64,000 bases of DNA from Microbispora siamensis. Lineage in GTDB: Bacteria; Actinomycetota; Actinomycetes; Streptosporangiales; Streptosporangiaceae. Position 1 is the first letter of the stretch. The number at the start of each line of letters is the position of its first letter. The translations under genes were made by a program, and so were the position numbers. Positions 47,129-57,214 of this stretch are shown here, piece after piece. The notes beneath the pieces are model-generated. The model searched no databases. It was not told the DNA's origin and saw only the letters and a list, made by a program, of their open reading frames with translations. The DNA is taken from contig NZ_BOOF01000010.1 of the NCBI RefSeq assembly GCF_016863095.1, forward strand, positions 1 through 64,000. Direction: 5' to 3'.

Positions 47129-49348
47129 TCACCAAGGACGGCTCCGTCTCCTCGGAGCGGTCCCAGCCCTGACCGGCCGGCGCCGGCGGCCCGCGAGGGA
47201 CGGTTTCGGGACGGACGGTCCCGCCAGGCTGAACGTGCCCTCCCTGCGCACCGTGTGCCAGCGCAGCCGGGCCCCCAGGACCGCGGTGGCCACCGACTGG
47301 ATGACGACCAGGTACATCAGCTGCCGGTAGACGAACTGCTGCAGCGGCAGCACCCACAGCACCGAGGCCCGTTCGCCGTCCAGGCGCAACGCGTACCAGC
47401 CGGTGAGCGCCTGCACCGCGACGAAGCCGGCCCACACCGCGACCACGGGAAGGGGATCGCCGACGAACAGCCCATAGAGGGCCATGACGTCGACGACAGG
47501 GGCCAGCAACGGAAGGATCACCTGGAACAGCGTGAGATATCCGAGGCATCGACGGCCGAACGGACGGCGCTCCACGATCGCCCCGCGATGCTTCCAGATC
47601 GCCTGCAGCGTGCCGTAGCACCACCGGTACCGCTGCCGCCACAGCTGGCCGAGTGAGGCGGGCGCCTCGGTCCACGCGCGGGCCCGCTCCTCGTAGACGA
47701 CCCGCCACCCCCTGCGGTTGATGGCCATGGTCAGGTCGGTGTCCTCGGCGAGCGTGTCCGCGCTGACGCCTCCGGCCGACGCCACCGCCTCGCGGCGGAA
47801 CGCCCCGATCGCCCCCGGCACCGTCGCCATGCAGCCGAGCAGATCGAACGCGCGGCGGTCCAGGTTGAACCCGACGACGTACTCGACGTGCTGCCAGCGG
47901 CCGATCAGTCCGCGCCGGTTGCCGACCTTGGTGTTGCCGCTGACCGCGCCGACGGTGCGGTCGGCGAGCGGCCGTACGAGGTGACGGATGGTCGAGGGCT
48001 CGAAGACGGTGTCACCGTCCACCATGACCAGGATGTCGTGGGCGGCGTGGGCGATGCCGGTGGCGAGCGCGACGGGTTTCCCGGCGTTCGGCTGCCGGAT
48101 CACCCGGACCCCGGGCAGGCCGAGCGAGGCGGCGATCCGCCCCGTGCCGTCGGTGGAGCCGTCGTCCACGACGACGATCTCGACCGGGCCCGCGTAGTCG
48201 GTCCTGACCAGGGACCGCACCGTCGCCTCGATCCCTGCAGCCTCGTTGTAGGCGGGGACGATCACCGAGACCGGCGGCGGGGCCGCCCAGTGGGGCGTGC
48301 CGGTGCTCGCGGACCTCCCGCGCGTCCTTCGGGCGTGCGCCCACGCCAGTGCGACGAAAAGGGTCAGCCGGAGCACGGTGAGCACGCCGGCCGCGGCGAG
48401 GAACCAGCCGAGCGCCTCGACGAAGGCGAAGGAGGCCCGCTGGGCGAACCCCAGGACCGTGCCGAGGACGCGCTCGTCGGGGGAGGCGGCGGTGTGCGCC
48501 GTGGGCAGCCCGACGGCCTCCGTGAGCGTGGTGGCGGAGTACCCCTTCCTCTCCAGCCGGGTGAGCAGCCGGTCGACGGCGGCCAGCGTGCGGGTGCGGT
48601 CGCCTCCCGAGTCGTGGAACATGATCACCGCGCCCTCGCCGTCGACCGTGCGCGCGAGGGACGCGAGGACCATCTCGTCCACGGGCGGGCGGCTCCAGTC
48701 CTGGGTGTCCACGTCGGTGAACGTCACGAGGTATCCCTCGTCGCCGAGCAGCCGCATCGCGGAGAGCTGCCCGTATCCGACCGCTCCCGGGGCCGAGGAG
48801 TACGGAATGCGGGCGAGGCGGGTGTGGATCCCGGCCGCCGCGGCCAGCGTCTTCTGCGTCAGGGACATCTCCACGCGGACCCGCCAGGCCGGCACCGCGC
48901 CCAGGTCGGCGTGGGTGTAGGTGTGGTTGCCGATCTCGTGCCCTTCGGCGACCACGCGGCGGGTGAGCTCGGGGTGCTCCGCGACGTGGGCCCCCAGGAC
49001 GAAGAAGGTCGCCTTCGCATGGTGCTCGCGGAGCAGGTCGAGCAGCTTGGGCGTCCAGCGCGGGTCGGGACCGTCGTCGAAGGTGAGCGCCACCCGGCGG
49101 GGCTTGCTCCGCGCGCTGAGCGGCTGCGACCCCGAGGCGTTGACCAGAGGGCCGCCGGAGCGGATCTGCTCCAGCTCGGCGGAGTCGCCGTAGTCCGCCG
49201 GCGGCGCCTCGGTCTCGCCGATGACGTTGTGCGCGTACGCGTTGAGCAGCAGCGCTCCGGCCATGAGCAGGGCGGCGATCGCGACGAGGAACCAGTGGCC
49301 GCGCGGCTCTGTGGGTCTCCGCTCGGCCGGCCTGCGCTGTCGTCTCAT
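47129..49348 (-). CDS. Bifunctional polysaccharide deacetylase/glycosyltransferase family 2 (MatB-like)
   Basis: A 739-residue membrane protein. After an N-terminal membrane helix (about 20-40) there is a polysaccharide deacetylase domain: VALTFDDGPDPRW, GHEIGNHTYTHADLG and VIMFHDSGG. Further membrane helices frame a GT2 domain: PPVSVIVPAYNEAAGIEATV, DDGSTDGTG, VMVDGDTVFE, AEDTDLTMAI, QRYRWCYGTLQ (QxxRW). This fusion resembles Streptomyces MatB, which makes a PNAG-like extracellular glycan controlling pellet formation. The start at 49348 follows the stop of the preceding gene by 7 bp, so both are probably co-transcribed. Confidence 0.92.
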   Translation of the reverse strand: MRRQRRPAERRPTEPRGHWFLVAIAALLMAGALLLNAYAHNVIGETEAPPADYGDSAELEQIRSGGPLVNASGSQPLSARSKPRRVALTFDDGPDPRWTPKLLDLLREHHAKATFFVLGAHVAEHPELTRRVVAEGHEIGNHTYTHADLGAVPAWRVRVEMSLTQKTLAAAAGIHTRLARIPYSSAPGAVGYGQLSAMRLLGDEGYLVTFTDVDTQDWSRPPVDEMVLASLARTVDGEGAVIMFHDSGGDRTRTLAAVDRLLTRLERKGYSATTLTEAVGLPTAHTAASPDERVLGTVLGFAQRASFAFVEALGWFLAAAGVLTVLRLTLFVALAWAHARRTRGRSASTGTPHWAAPPPVSVIVPAYNEAAGIEATVRSLVRTDYAGPVEIVVVDDGSTDGTGRIAASLGLPGVRVIRQPNAGKPVALATGIAHAAHDILVMVDGDTVFEPSTIRHLVRPLADRTVGAVSGNTKVGNRRGLIGRWQHVEYVVGFNLDRRAFDLLGCMATVPGAIGAFRREAVASAGGVSADTLAEDTDLTMAINRRGWRVVYEERARAWTEAPASLGQLWRQRYRWCYGTLQAIWKHRGAIVERRPFGRRCLGYLTLFQVILPLLAPVVDVMALYGLFVGDPLPVVAVWAGFVAVQALTGWYALRLDGERASVLWVLPLQQFVYRQLMYLVVIQSVATAVLGARLRWHTVRREGTFSLAGPSVPKPSLAGRRRRPVRAGTAPRRRSRPW

Positions 49349-49355
49349 CGACGCG

Positions 49356-49925
49356 TCACTGGGAGGCCCCGGGCGTCTGCCCGGGCTGCTGGGAAGTCGT
49401 CTGGACGGTGCTGGGCTCCGGCGCCGGGGTACGCGTCGCCTCGTCGGCCGGCGCCGTGGTCTGCGCGACCTCGGGAGCCGACGGCGCGGGCGTGGACGCA
49501 CCGGACGCGGAGATCTCCACATCCGGCTCCGGGACCGCGGAAGGCCTCGTGCTCGGCTTGTGGCTCTTCCGCGTGGAAGGAACGGCGGAGGGCGCCCTGC
49601 TCGGCAGTCCGTGAGCGGAGGGTGTCCGCCGCGCGGAAGCCGCCGTCGCGCGCGGCGTGCCGCTCGCCCGGGGGACACGCCTGCGCTCGGACCTCGGGGA
49701 CGGGGTGGGGGAGCCCGCGGGGGAGCGTTCCACGACCTGTTGTCCCTGCGTGCCCGGCCAGCCCATCGGGGGCAGCTCCGGGCCGGCCAGTGCTCCACTC
49801 ACCAGGGTGAGCGTCAGCGCGAGGACGACGATCGCCCCGCCGACCGCGGTGGCTGTCAAGATCTTGGCCCGGCGCCCGCTCTGGTCCACGAAGACAGCCG
49901 TACGCCCCGGACGATGATCTTCCAC
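49356..49925 (-). CDS. Membrane-anchored Pro/Ser/Thr-rich protein
   Basis: About 189 residues from the GTG at 49925 (VEDHRPGRTAVFVDQSGRR); a TTG at 49970 would add 15 residues. One membrane helix (ILTATAVGGAIVVLALTLTL) is followed by a long low-complexity tail rich in Pro, Ser, Thr and Ala with Arg. The charged, disordered exterior suggests a wall- or glycan-associated spacer. It is in an operon with the MatB-like gene, where Streptomyces encodes the accessory protein MatA, but no sequence similarity can be claimed. Confidence 0.7.
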   Translation of the reverse strand: MEDHRPGRTAVFVDQSGRRAKILTATAVGGAIVVLALTLTLVSGALAGPELPPMGWPGTQGQQVVERSPAGSPTPSPRSERRRVPRASGTPRATAASARRTPSAHGLPSRAPSAVPSTRKSHKPSTRPSAVPEPDVEISASGASTPAPSAPEVAQTTAPADEATRTPAPEPSTVQTTSQQPGQTPGASQ

Positions 49926-50234
49926 GACGCATGATCGTACGCGAGTCGAAAGCAGCTTCGAGAAGTTCAAACCGTTTTGTGATCAGGCATTTCCGGATTT
50001 CCCGATGTCCGGCGTGGGGAACTCCCGCCGGTGGGCGGCGTCTCCGGGGCGGCATGCGCATCGGAGCCCCCGGCGGGGGCGGGGCTGGTTAAATGGGGCA
50101 CGGTCAATCCCCTGGTCGCGTGCACCGGACGAAGTTGACGTTTGTGCCGTTATGGGGTGGTATCGGGGGCGGTGGTGCCGGGCTTTCGATCAATGGGGAT
50201 CGGAAGGGACGCGCCCATCGTGGAGGAGTGGCGC
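49926..50234. other. Intergenic region between divergent glycan operon and kynA
   Basis: About 309 bp with no convincing gene. It contains a run of short GC-rich inverted repeats near 50020-50085 and the candidate kynA promoter at 50135-50163. Nothing else was recognised. Confidence 0.6.
50135..50163 (+). promoter_or_regulatory. Candidate vegetative promoter of kynA
   Basis: TTGACG (50135-50140), a 17-bp spacer and TGGTAT (50158-50163) match a SigA/HrdB-type promoter. Transcription would begin near 50170, about 65 nt before the ATG. Confidence 0.55.
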
Positions 50235-51056
50235 ATGCCTGCGACGCCGTACGGCCGGGCCGGGTCCGGGGAGGTCCTGCCCCCGCCGCGCAGCTTCGGC
50301 GAGGAGGGCGGGCGCCTGTCCTACGGCGGCTATCTCCGCCTGCCCGAGCTGCTCGCCCAGCAGGAGCAGCGGTCCGGGGCCAGTGACGAGTTGCTGTTCA
50401 TCACCGTCCACCAGGTCTACGAGCTGTGGTTCAAGCTCCTCCTGCACGAGCTGGAGCGGATCAGGGACGCGATGATCGAGGGCGCGCTGTGGCGCGCCAG
50501 GCATCTGTTCCGCCGGGTGCACGCGGTGGAGAAGGTCCTGGTCGACCAGGTCCAGGTGCTGGAGACCATGACGCCGCAGGACTTCCTGGAGTTCCGGTCG
50601 GTCCTCGCCCCCGCGAGCGGCTTCCAGTCGGTGCAGTTCCGCGAGCTCGAGTTCCTCTCGGGCGCCAAGGATCCGTCGTACCTCGGCCGGCTGAGGGACG
50701 CGAGCGAGGCCGAACTCGCCAGGCTCCGGCGGCGGCTCGCCGAGCCGACGCTGTGGGATGCTTACCTCACCGCCCTCTCCCAGCGTGGCCTGCCGGTCTC
50801 CGACGAAGAGATCATGGAATCCCTGCTGGCCGTGGCCCGTGACCGGGGATCGTACGACGATCTGTGGGACCTGGCCGAAGATCTCCTCACCCACGACGAG
50901 ACGACCGCGCTCTGGCGGATGAGGCACGTGCAGATGGTGGAGCGCCAGATCGGCACGAAATCCGGTACGGGAGGCTCGTCCGGGGCACCGTACTTGAGGG
51001 GAAGGACGCGTTTGCACTTCTTTCCCCTGCTCTGGGAACTCCGGGCCTGGCTTTGA
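50235..51056 (+). CDS. kynA: Tryptophan 2,3-dioxygenase
   Basis: A 273-residue heme enzyme converting L-tryptophan to N-formylkynurenine, first step of the kynurenine pathway. LSYGGYLRLPELLAQQEQRS, ELLFITVHQVYELWFKLLLHEL, LVDQVQVLETMTPQDFLEFR, SGFQSVQFRELEF and the C-terminal GTGGSSGAPYLR are diagnostic. The ATG at 50235 follows GGAGGAG at 6 nt. No other kynurenine gene is next to it; the cyclase-family gene at 5532 belongs to the fold group that includes kynurenine formamidase but is far away. The NAD-glutamate dehydrogenase gene begins 26 bp downstream. Confidence 0.95.
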   Translation: MPATPYGRAGSGEVLPPPRSFGEEGGRLSYGGYLRLPELLAQQEQRSGASDELLFITVHQVYELWFKLLLHELERIRDAMIEGALWRARHLFRRVHAVEKVLVDQVQVLETMTPQDFLEFRSVLAPASGFQSVQFRELEFLSGAKDPSYLGRLRDASEAELARLRRRLAEPTLWDAYLTALSQRGLPVSDEEIMESLLAVARDRGSYDDLWDLAEDLLTHDETTALWRMRHVQMVERQIGTKSGTGGSSGAPYLRGRTRLHFFPLLWELRAWL

Positions 51057-51082
51057 ATCCTCACAAGGGAGTGAGTAGCGAC

Positions 51083-54000
51083 ATGCCGCTCGAAATGGCG
51101 CTGAATCGGCAGGAATCGGATGAAGCGCTGGACGAGCTTCTCCGCACCGCCGCCGAGAGGTGCGCGCACGCGCCGGGAGCGCTCCAGGTGGAGGGCGAGG
51201 ACGTCCTGACCTTCCTGAGGCGGTACTACCGCAACGTCCCGGTCGAGGACCTGGCCGACCGCGACCCGGTGGACGTGTACGGACCCGCGATGGCCCACCG
51301 CCACCTGGCCCAGCACCGGCCGCAGGGACGCGCGCTGGTCCGCGTCTACACCCCCACGCTTGAGGAGTGCGGCTGGGACCCGGGCCGCACGGTGGTCCAG
51401 ATCGTCACCGACGACATGCCGTTCCTCGTCGACTCGGTGACGACCGAGCTGGACCGGCACGAGATCGGCACCCACCTGATCGTCCACCCCCAGATGCGGG
51501 TGCGCAGGGACATGACCGGCGAGCTGCTCGGCCCGGACCAGGAGAACATGACCGGGCAGGTCGTCCGCGAGTCCTGGATGCACATCGAGATCGACCGGCA
51601 GGCCGATCACGCCGTGCTCAAGGAGCTGGAGAGCGACCTGCAGCGGGTGCTCCTCGACGTGCGCTGCGCGGTCGAGGACTTCGCCAAGATGCGCGCCCTT
51701 GCCGTGCAGACCGCCGAGGACCTGGCGGTCAACCCGCCGCCGCTCGACCCCGCGCAGGTCGAGGACAGCATGGAGCTGCTGCGCTGGCTGGCCGACGGCC
51801 ACTTCACGTTCCTCGGCTACCGGGAATACCGGCTCGAGGACACCGACGGCGGCGCCGCGCTGCGCGGCCTGCCCGGCACCGGGCTCGGCATCCTGCGGGC
51901 CGACAAGGCCGGATCGGCCAGCTTCGCCGCCCTGCCGCCGAAGGTCCGCGCGAAGGCGCGGGAGAAGCAGCTGCTGATCGTCACCAAGGCCAACAGCCGG
52001 GCCACCGTCTACAAGCCCCACTACCTCGACTACGTCGGGATCAAGGTCTTCTCGCCCGAGGGCGAGGTGATCGGCGAGCGGCGGTTCCTCGGGCTGTTCA
52101 CCCACGTGGCGTACAACGAGTCGATCTCCCGCATCCCGGTCCTGCGGCGCAAGCTCGCCGAGGTGCTGGAACGTGCCGGGTTGTCGCCCGACAGCCACGA
52201 CGGCAAGGATCTGATGGAGATCCTGGAGACCTACCCGCGCACCGAGCTCTTCCAGATGCCCGTGGACGAGCTGCTGCCCATCGCGCTCGGCGTGCTGCGG
52301 CTGCGCGAGCGCAAGCAGGTCAAACTGTTCCTGCGCCGCGACGACTACGGCCGCTACATCTCCTGCCTGATCTTCCTGCCGCGTGACCGCTACACCACCA
52401 AGGTCCGCCTGCACATGCAGCGGATCCTGATGAAGGCGCTCGGCGGCACCTCGCTCGACTACAGCACGATGATCGGCGAGTCGGCGCTGGCCCGGCTGCA
52501 CGTCGTGATCCGCGGCGAGCGCGGCAAACCGCTCGCCGAGACGCCGGTCGACGTCGAGGAACTGGAGGCGCGGCTGGCCGCCACCACCCGCACGTGGGAG
52601 GACGACCTCGCCGCCGCGATCAACGAGCTGTGCCCGGAGGAGGAGGCGCCCCGGCTGCTGCGCCGCTACGGCACCGCCTTCCCCGAGGGCTACAAGGCCG
52701 ACTTCCCCGCGCGTACGGCGGTCGCCGACCTCAAGCGGCTGGAGGCGCTCGGCGAGGACCCGAACGCCATCGGCATGAACCTCTACGAGCCGTACGGCGC
52801 GGCCGAGGGGGAGCGGCGCTTCAAGCTCTACCGGCTGGGCGCGCCGATCTCGCTGTCGCGGGTGCTCCCGCTGCTCACGCGGATGGGCGTCGAGGTGGTG
52901 GACGAGCGGCCGTACGAGATCGACCGCGACCACGACCCCGACACCAGGGACGCCTGGATCTACGACTTCGGCCTGCGGTACACCCCTTCGGAGGAGGTGC
53001 ACCGCGACGAGTTCAAGCGGCTGTTCCAGGACGCGTTCGGCGTGCTGTGGCGCGGCGAGGTGGAGAACGACGGCTTCAACGCGCTCGTGCTGGCCGGCGG
53101 GCTCACCTGGGAGCAGGCGGAGATCCTCCGGGCGTACGCCAAGTACCTGCGGCAGGCCGGGACCACGTTCAGCCAGTCGTACATCGAGAGGGTGCTGCGC
53201 GGCAACGTGCGGCTGGCCCGGCTGCTGGTGCGGCTGTTCGAGGCCAGGCTCGACCCGCGGCGGCCGGACGACGGCAGGCCGGAGGTCTGCGACGCGCTGA
53301 CCGAGGAGATCCTCGCCTCGCTGGACGAGGTGGCCTCGCTCGACGAGGACCGCATCCTGCGGGCCTACCTGGAGATGATCCAGGCGACGCTGCGCACCAA
53401 CGTCTTCCAGGCGGCTCGCGACGACGGGCGCGACGCCGGGGACGCGGGCAGCCAGTTCGTCACCGGCAGGCGCAAGCCGTACATCTCGCTGAAGTTCGAT
53501 CCGCAGGCGATCAGCGTGCTGCCGCTGCCCCGGCCGAAGTACGAGATCTTCGTGTACTCGCCGCGGGTCGAGGGCGTGCACCTGCGCTTCGGCAAGGTCG
53601 CCCGCGGCGGCCTGCGCTGGTCGGACCGCATGGAGGACTTCCGCACGGAGATCCTCGGCCTGGTCAAGGCGCAGATGGTCAAGAACACCGTCATCGTGCC
53701 GACCGGCTCGAAGGGCGGCTTCGTCGTCAAGCAGCCCCCCGCGGGCGGGCGCGACGAGCTCCTGGCCGAGGGCGTGGCCTGCTACCGCCAGTTCATCTCC
53801 GGGCTGCTCGACCTCACCGACAACCTGGTCGCGGGGGAGGTCGCGCCGCCGCCCGACGTCGTGCGGCACGACGGCGACGACACCTACCTCGTGGTGGCCG
53901 CGGACAAGGGCACCGCGACGTTCTCCGACATCGCGAACGCGGTGGCCAAGGAGTACGGCTACTGGCTCGGCGACGCCTTCGCCTCCGGCGGGTCGGTGGG

Positions 54001-56026
54001 CTACGACCACAAGGCCATGGGCATCACCGCCAGGGGCGCCTGGGAGTCGGTCAAGTACCATTTCCGCACGCTCGGCGTGGACGTGCAGACCACCGACTTC
54101 ACGGTGGTCGGCGTCGGCGACATGTCCGGCGACGTGTTCGGCAACGGCATGCTCCTGTCGGAGCACATCCGGCTCGTGGCGGCCTTCGACCACCGGCACG
54201 TGTTCGTCGACCCCGACCCGGACGCCGCGCGGAGCTTCGCCGAGCGGCGACGGCTGTTCGAGCTGCCCAGAAGCTCCTGGGACGACTACGACAGGTCGCT
54301 CATCTCGGCGGGCGGCGGCGTGTGGCCGCGCACCGCGAAGTCGATCCCGGTCTCGCCGCAGACGCGCGCCGCGCTCGGCCTCCCGCACGGCGTCACCGCG
54401 CTCGCACCGAACGACCTGATCAGCGCGATCCTGCGGGCCCCCGTCGACCTGCTGTGGAACGGCGGCATCGGCACGTACGTCAAGGCGTCGTCGGAGACCC
54501 ACGCCGACGTGGGGGACAAGGCCAACGACGCGCTGCGGATCAACGCGGCCGACCTGCGCTGCAAGGTCGTGGGCGAGGGCGGCAACCTCGGCTTCACCCA
54601 GCGCGCCCGGATCGAGTTCGCGCTGAACGGCGGGCTGATCAACACCGACTTCATCGACAACTCGGCCGGTGTGGACACCTCCGACCACGAGGTGAACATC
54701 AAGATCCTGCTCGACCAGGTCGTCCGCGACGGCGACATGACCGACAAGCAGCGCAACCAGCTCTTCCTCGACATGACCGACGAGGTGGGCAGGCTGGTGC
54801 TGGAGGACAACTACGCCCAGAACGTCGTGCTCGCGGCGGCCCGCGCGCAGGCGCCGGAGATGCTGCACATCCACGCCCGCTACCTGCGCAGGCTGGAGCG
54901 CGAGGGGCTGGTCAACCGGGAGCTGGAGTTCCTGCCCTCCGACAAGGTGCTCGCCGAGCGGCGCCAGGCCGGGCTCGGGCTCACCAACCCCGAATTCGCG
55001 GTGCTGCTCGCCTACACCAAGCTCGTGGTGGACGCGGAGCTGCTGCAGTCGGACATCCCCGACGACCCGTCGCTGGCGTCGTGGCTGGTGTCGTACTTCC
55101 CCTCGGCCCTGCGCGACCGCTTCCGGACGTACATGGACTCCCACCCGCTGCGCCGGGAGATCATCACGACCCGGATCGTGAACGACGTGGTGAACTTCGG
55201 CGGCACGAGCTTCGTCTACCGCTTCGGCGAGGAGACCGGCGCCTCGACGGCCGACATCGTGCGGGCCTACCTGGTGACGCGGGAGGTCTTCGACCTGCCC
55301 TCGTTCGTGCGCCAGATCGAGGAGCTGGACAACGAGGTGGACACCGGGACCCAGCTCGCCATGCTGCTGGAGGGCCGCAAGCTGTCCGAGCGCGGCACCC
55401 GCTGGCTGCTCGGCAACCGGCGTCCCCCGCTCGACCTCGCCTCCACGGCCCGCTACTTCATCGAGGGCGCCGGCGGCCTGCTGCCCCACCTGCCCAAGCT
55501 GCTGACCGGACCCGATCTCGCGGCGTACGAGGAGCGCAGGGACTCGTTCGTGGCCAGGGGCGTGCCCGGCGAGCTGGCCGAGCGGGTCGCGTCGATGGTG
55601 CCGGCCTACTCCACGTTCGACCTCGTGGAGATCGCGGCGTACACCGGCCGGCCGGTGAGCGAGGTGGCCGAGGTCTACTTCGACCTGGCCGACCGGCTCC
55701 AGCTCGCCCGGCTGCGCGAGCGGGTGATCGCGCTGCCGCGCGACAGCCGGTGGAACTCGATGGCCAGGTCGGCGCTGCGCGACGACCTGTACGCCGCCCA
55801 CGCGACGCTGACCAGGGACGTGCTGATCCACAGCCGGCCGGGCCTGTCGCCGGAGGAGCGGCTGGCGAGCTGGACGGAGGCCAACCAGGCCGCGGTGACG
55901 CGGTCGCGGCAGACGCTGTCGGAGATCTGGGAGAGCGACACCTTCGACCTGGCGACGCTGTCGGTCGCGCTGCGCGCGGTGCGGACGCTGGTCTCCACCA
56001 GCAACCTCCCCCACGCGGAGGCGTGA
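51083..56026 (+). CDS. NAD-specific glutamate dehydrogenase (GDH-180 type)
   Basis: A 1647-residue giant NAD-dependent glutamate dehydrogenase that deaminates glutamate to 2-oxoglutarate for nitrogen and carbon catabolism. The N-terminal 700 residues are the regulatory ACT-like region; the catalytic region has GGLRWSDRMEDFRTEILGLV and KNTVIVPTGSKGGFV, where Lys residues bind substrate, then GVGDMSGDVFGNGMLLS for NAD, and KVVGEGGNLGFTQRARIEFA. The length matches the class (about 1600). ATG 51083 is chosen; GTG 51071 lies too near its only Shine-Dalgarno-like sequence. Possibly expressed with kynA, both amino-acid catabolism. Confidence 0.95.
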   Translation: MPLEMALNRQESDEALDELLRTAAERCAHAPGALQVEGEDVLTFLRRYYRNVPVEDLADRDPVDVYGPAMAHRHLAQHRPQGRALVRVYTPTLEECGWDPGRTVVQIVTDDMPFLVDSVTTELDRHEIGTHLIVHPQMRVRRDMTGELLGPDQENMTGQVVRESWMHIEIDRQADHAVLKELESDLQRVLLDVRCAVEDFAKMRALAVQTAEDLAVNPPPLDPAQVEDSMELLRWLADGHFTFLGYREYRLEDTDGGAALRGLPGTGLGILRADKAGSASFAALPPKVRAKAREKQLLIVTKANSRATVYKPHYLDYVGIKVFSPEGEVIGERRFLGLFTHVAYNESISRIPVLRRKLAEVLERAGLSPDSHDGKDLMEILETYPRTELFQMPVDELLPIALGVLRLRERKQVKLFLRRDDYGRYISCLIFLPRDRYTTKVRLHMQRILMKALGGTSLDYSTMIGESALARLHVVIRGERGKPLAETPVDVEELEARLAATTRTWEDDLAAAINELCPEEEAPRLLRRYGTAFPEGYKADFPARTAVADLKRLEALGEDPNAIGMNLYEPYGAAEGERRFKLYRLGAPISLSRVLPLLTRMGVEVVDERPYEIDRDHDPDTRDAWIYDFGLRYTPSEEVHRDEFKRLFQDAFGVLWRGEVENDGFNALVLAGGLTWEQAEILRAYAKYLRQAGTTFSQSYIERVLRGNVRLARLLVRLFEARLDPRRPDDGRPEVCDALTEEILASLDEVASLDEDRILRAYLEMIQATLRTNVFQAARDDGRDAGDAGSQFVTGRRKPYISLKFDPQAISVLPLPRPKYEIFVYSPRVEGVHLRFGKVARGGLRWSDRMEDFRTEILGLVKAQMVKNTVIVPTGSKGGFVVKQPPAGGRDELLAEGVACYRQFISGLLDLTDNLVAGEVAPPPDVVRHDGDDTYLVVAADKGTATFSDIANAVAKEYGYWLGDAFASGGSVGYDHKAMGITARGAWESVKYHFRTLGVDVQTTDFTVVGVGDMSGDVFGNGMLLSEHIRLVAAFDHRHVFVDPDPDAARSFAERRRLFELPRSSWDDYDRSLISAGGGVWPRTAKSIPVSPQTRAALGLPHGVTALAPNDLISAILRAPVDLLWNGGIGTYVKASSETHADVGDKANDALRINAADLRCKVVGEGGNLGFTQRARIEFALNGGLINTDFIDNSAGVDTSDHEVNIKILLDQVVRDGDMTDKQRNQLFLDMTDEVGRLVLEDNYAQNVVLAAARAQAPEMLHIHARYLRRLEREGLVNRELEFLPSDKVLAERRQAGLGLTNPEFAVLLAYTKLVVDAELLQSDIPDDPSLASWLVSYFPSALRDRFRTYMDSHPLRREIITTRIVNDVVNFGGTSFVYRFGEETGASTADIVRAYLVTREVFDLPSFVRQIEELDNEVDTGTQLAMLLEGRKLSERGTRWLLGNRRPPLDLASTARYFIEGAGGLLPHLPKLLTGPDLAAYEERRDSFVARGVPGELAERVASMVPAYSTFDLVEIAAYTGRPVSEVAEVYFDLADRLQLARLRERVIALPRDSRWNSMARSALRDDLYAAHATLTRDVLIHSRPGLSPEERLASWTEANQAAVTRSRQTLSEIWESDTFDLATLSVALRAVRTLVSTSNLPHAEA

Positions 56027-56039
56027 CCATGCTCGGCGA

Positions 56040-57131
56040 TCAGCGGTTGGAGCCGCCGGTGACGAAGCCCTCGTAGCCGACGACGTGCGCGGGCGCGGTG
56101 GACGCCTTGGGCGGCACCGCGCTCACGTACTGCTGGGTCTCGACGATCTGCCGCTTCTGCCGGATGAACAGGTTCTTGGCGGGGTTCAGCAGCCAGCGGG
56201 CCTCGGCGGGGATCGCCACCGGACGGCCCTCGGCGCACTTCAGCCCCTGGGGCTGGCCCTGCGGCTGGGCGCTGGCGGTCCACGAGGACGTGCGGATCAG
56301 CGTGTACAGCATCATCGCGCCGCCGTCGCGGGTGCGCAGGGCGAAGGTCGGGTAGTTGGGAGCCGAGGCGAAGATCGACTCGTAGACCATGCAGTCGTCG
56401 GCCTTCGCCGTCACCTTGGTCTTGACGATCTCGTCGTAGAAGCCCGTCGTCTGCGGACCGGGGGCGATCAGCCCGGAGGCGTAGCCCTTGGGGCCCTCCT
56501 CGGCGACCGTGGCGTGCAGCGGGCCCATCAGGTTGGGGCTGATGGCCACCGAGGCGTCGCGCGACTCCAGCGCCGTGGCGTACCCGTCCGCGTCGAGGGC
56601 GACCGAGGGCGGCTTCTCGCCGGGATAGAGCAGGGACGCGAAGCTGTTGAGCCACCGCCCGTCCTGGCCCTGCCGTACGAACGTGAACACGCCCGTGCGG
56701 ACCTCGCCGGACGCGTCGCGCCGCCGGGCCGTGGCCGCGAACCAGACGGCCGAGCGGCCGCTCTGCCGGGGCACGAGCACCGTACGGCGATCCCAGGTGT
56801 AGCGGGCGGGCTCGCCCTCCTGGGAGTGGATGCCGGCGATCGTGATGGGCCGCTGGCCGTCCTGGGTGAGCAGGAGCGCCCACCGGTCGGCGCCGGCCAG
56901 CCGCAGCACGTCGTCGGTGTCCAGGAACGCGTCGAGCGCCCGGGACGCCTCCTCCAGCGTCACCGCCGGGGGACTGGGCGACGGCGACGGGCTCTCGCCG
57001 GGACTCGGCAGGGCGGAGGTGGCCGCCGCCGGGCTGGCCGTCGGCCGGGCCGGCTCCCCGCCGCCGGAGCAGGCGACAGCCGTACAGGTGACGAGGGCAA
57101 GGGCCAGCGCACTCCGAACGACCCCGTTCAC
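56040..57131 (-). CDS. Lipoprotein of unknown function
   Basis: A 363-residue protein with a lipoprotein signal: [20 protein letters not shown], where the lipobox Cys is in TAVAC. A Pro/Ser spacer (SPSPSPSPP) leads to the folded part. The GTG at 57131 has GGGGAGG at 5-6 nt. The rest includes [20 protein letters not shown] and later [13 protein letters not shown] and [20 protein letters not shown]. No domain name can be given; actinomycetes keep a similar gene near prfB. Convergent with the GDH gene, divergent from prfB. Confidence 0.8.
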   Translation of the reverse strand: MNGVVRSALALALVTCTAVACSGGGEPARPTASPAAATSALPSPGESPSPSPSPPAVTLEEASRALDAFLDTDDVLRLAGADRWALLLTQDGQRPITIAGIHSQEGEPARYTWDRRTVLVPRQSGRSAVWFAATARRRDASGEVRTGVFTFVRQGQDGRWLNSFASLLYPGEKPPSVALDADGYATALESRDASVAISPNLMGPLHATVAEEGPKGYASGLIAPGPQTTGFYDEIVKTKVTAKADDCMVYESIFASAPNYPTFALRTRDGGAMMLYTLIRTSSWTASAQPQGQPQGLKCAEGRPVAIPAEARWLLNPAKNLFIRQKRQIVETQQYVSAVPPKASTAPAHVVGYEGFVTGGSNR

Positions 57132-57214
57132 GCCAGCCTCCCCATGCAATCGATCCACATGCTACCGAGGCGGACTGCCTGACCGGGTCCCCGATTCGCG
57201 TACCCTTTACAGAC

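Noticed and set aside
44871..47330. Long plus-strand ORF across the XRE, DUF2975 and oxidase genes
   Set aside because: It runs antisense to three well-supported genes and has shadow-like composition.
50762..56014. 1750-residue antisense ORF opposite the glutamate dehydrogenase gene
   Set aside because: The plus-strand frame encodes an unmistakable GDH-180. The antisense frame is Val/His/Arg-rich, has no domain and arises from high GC.
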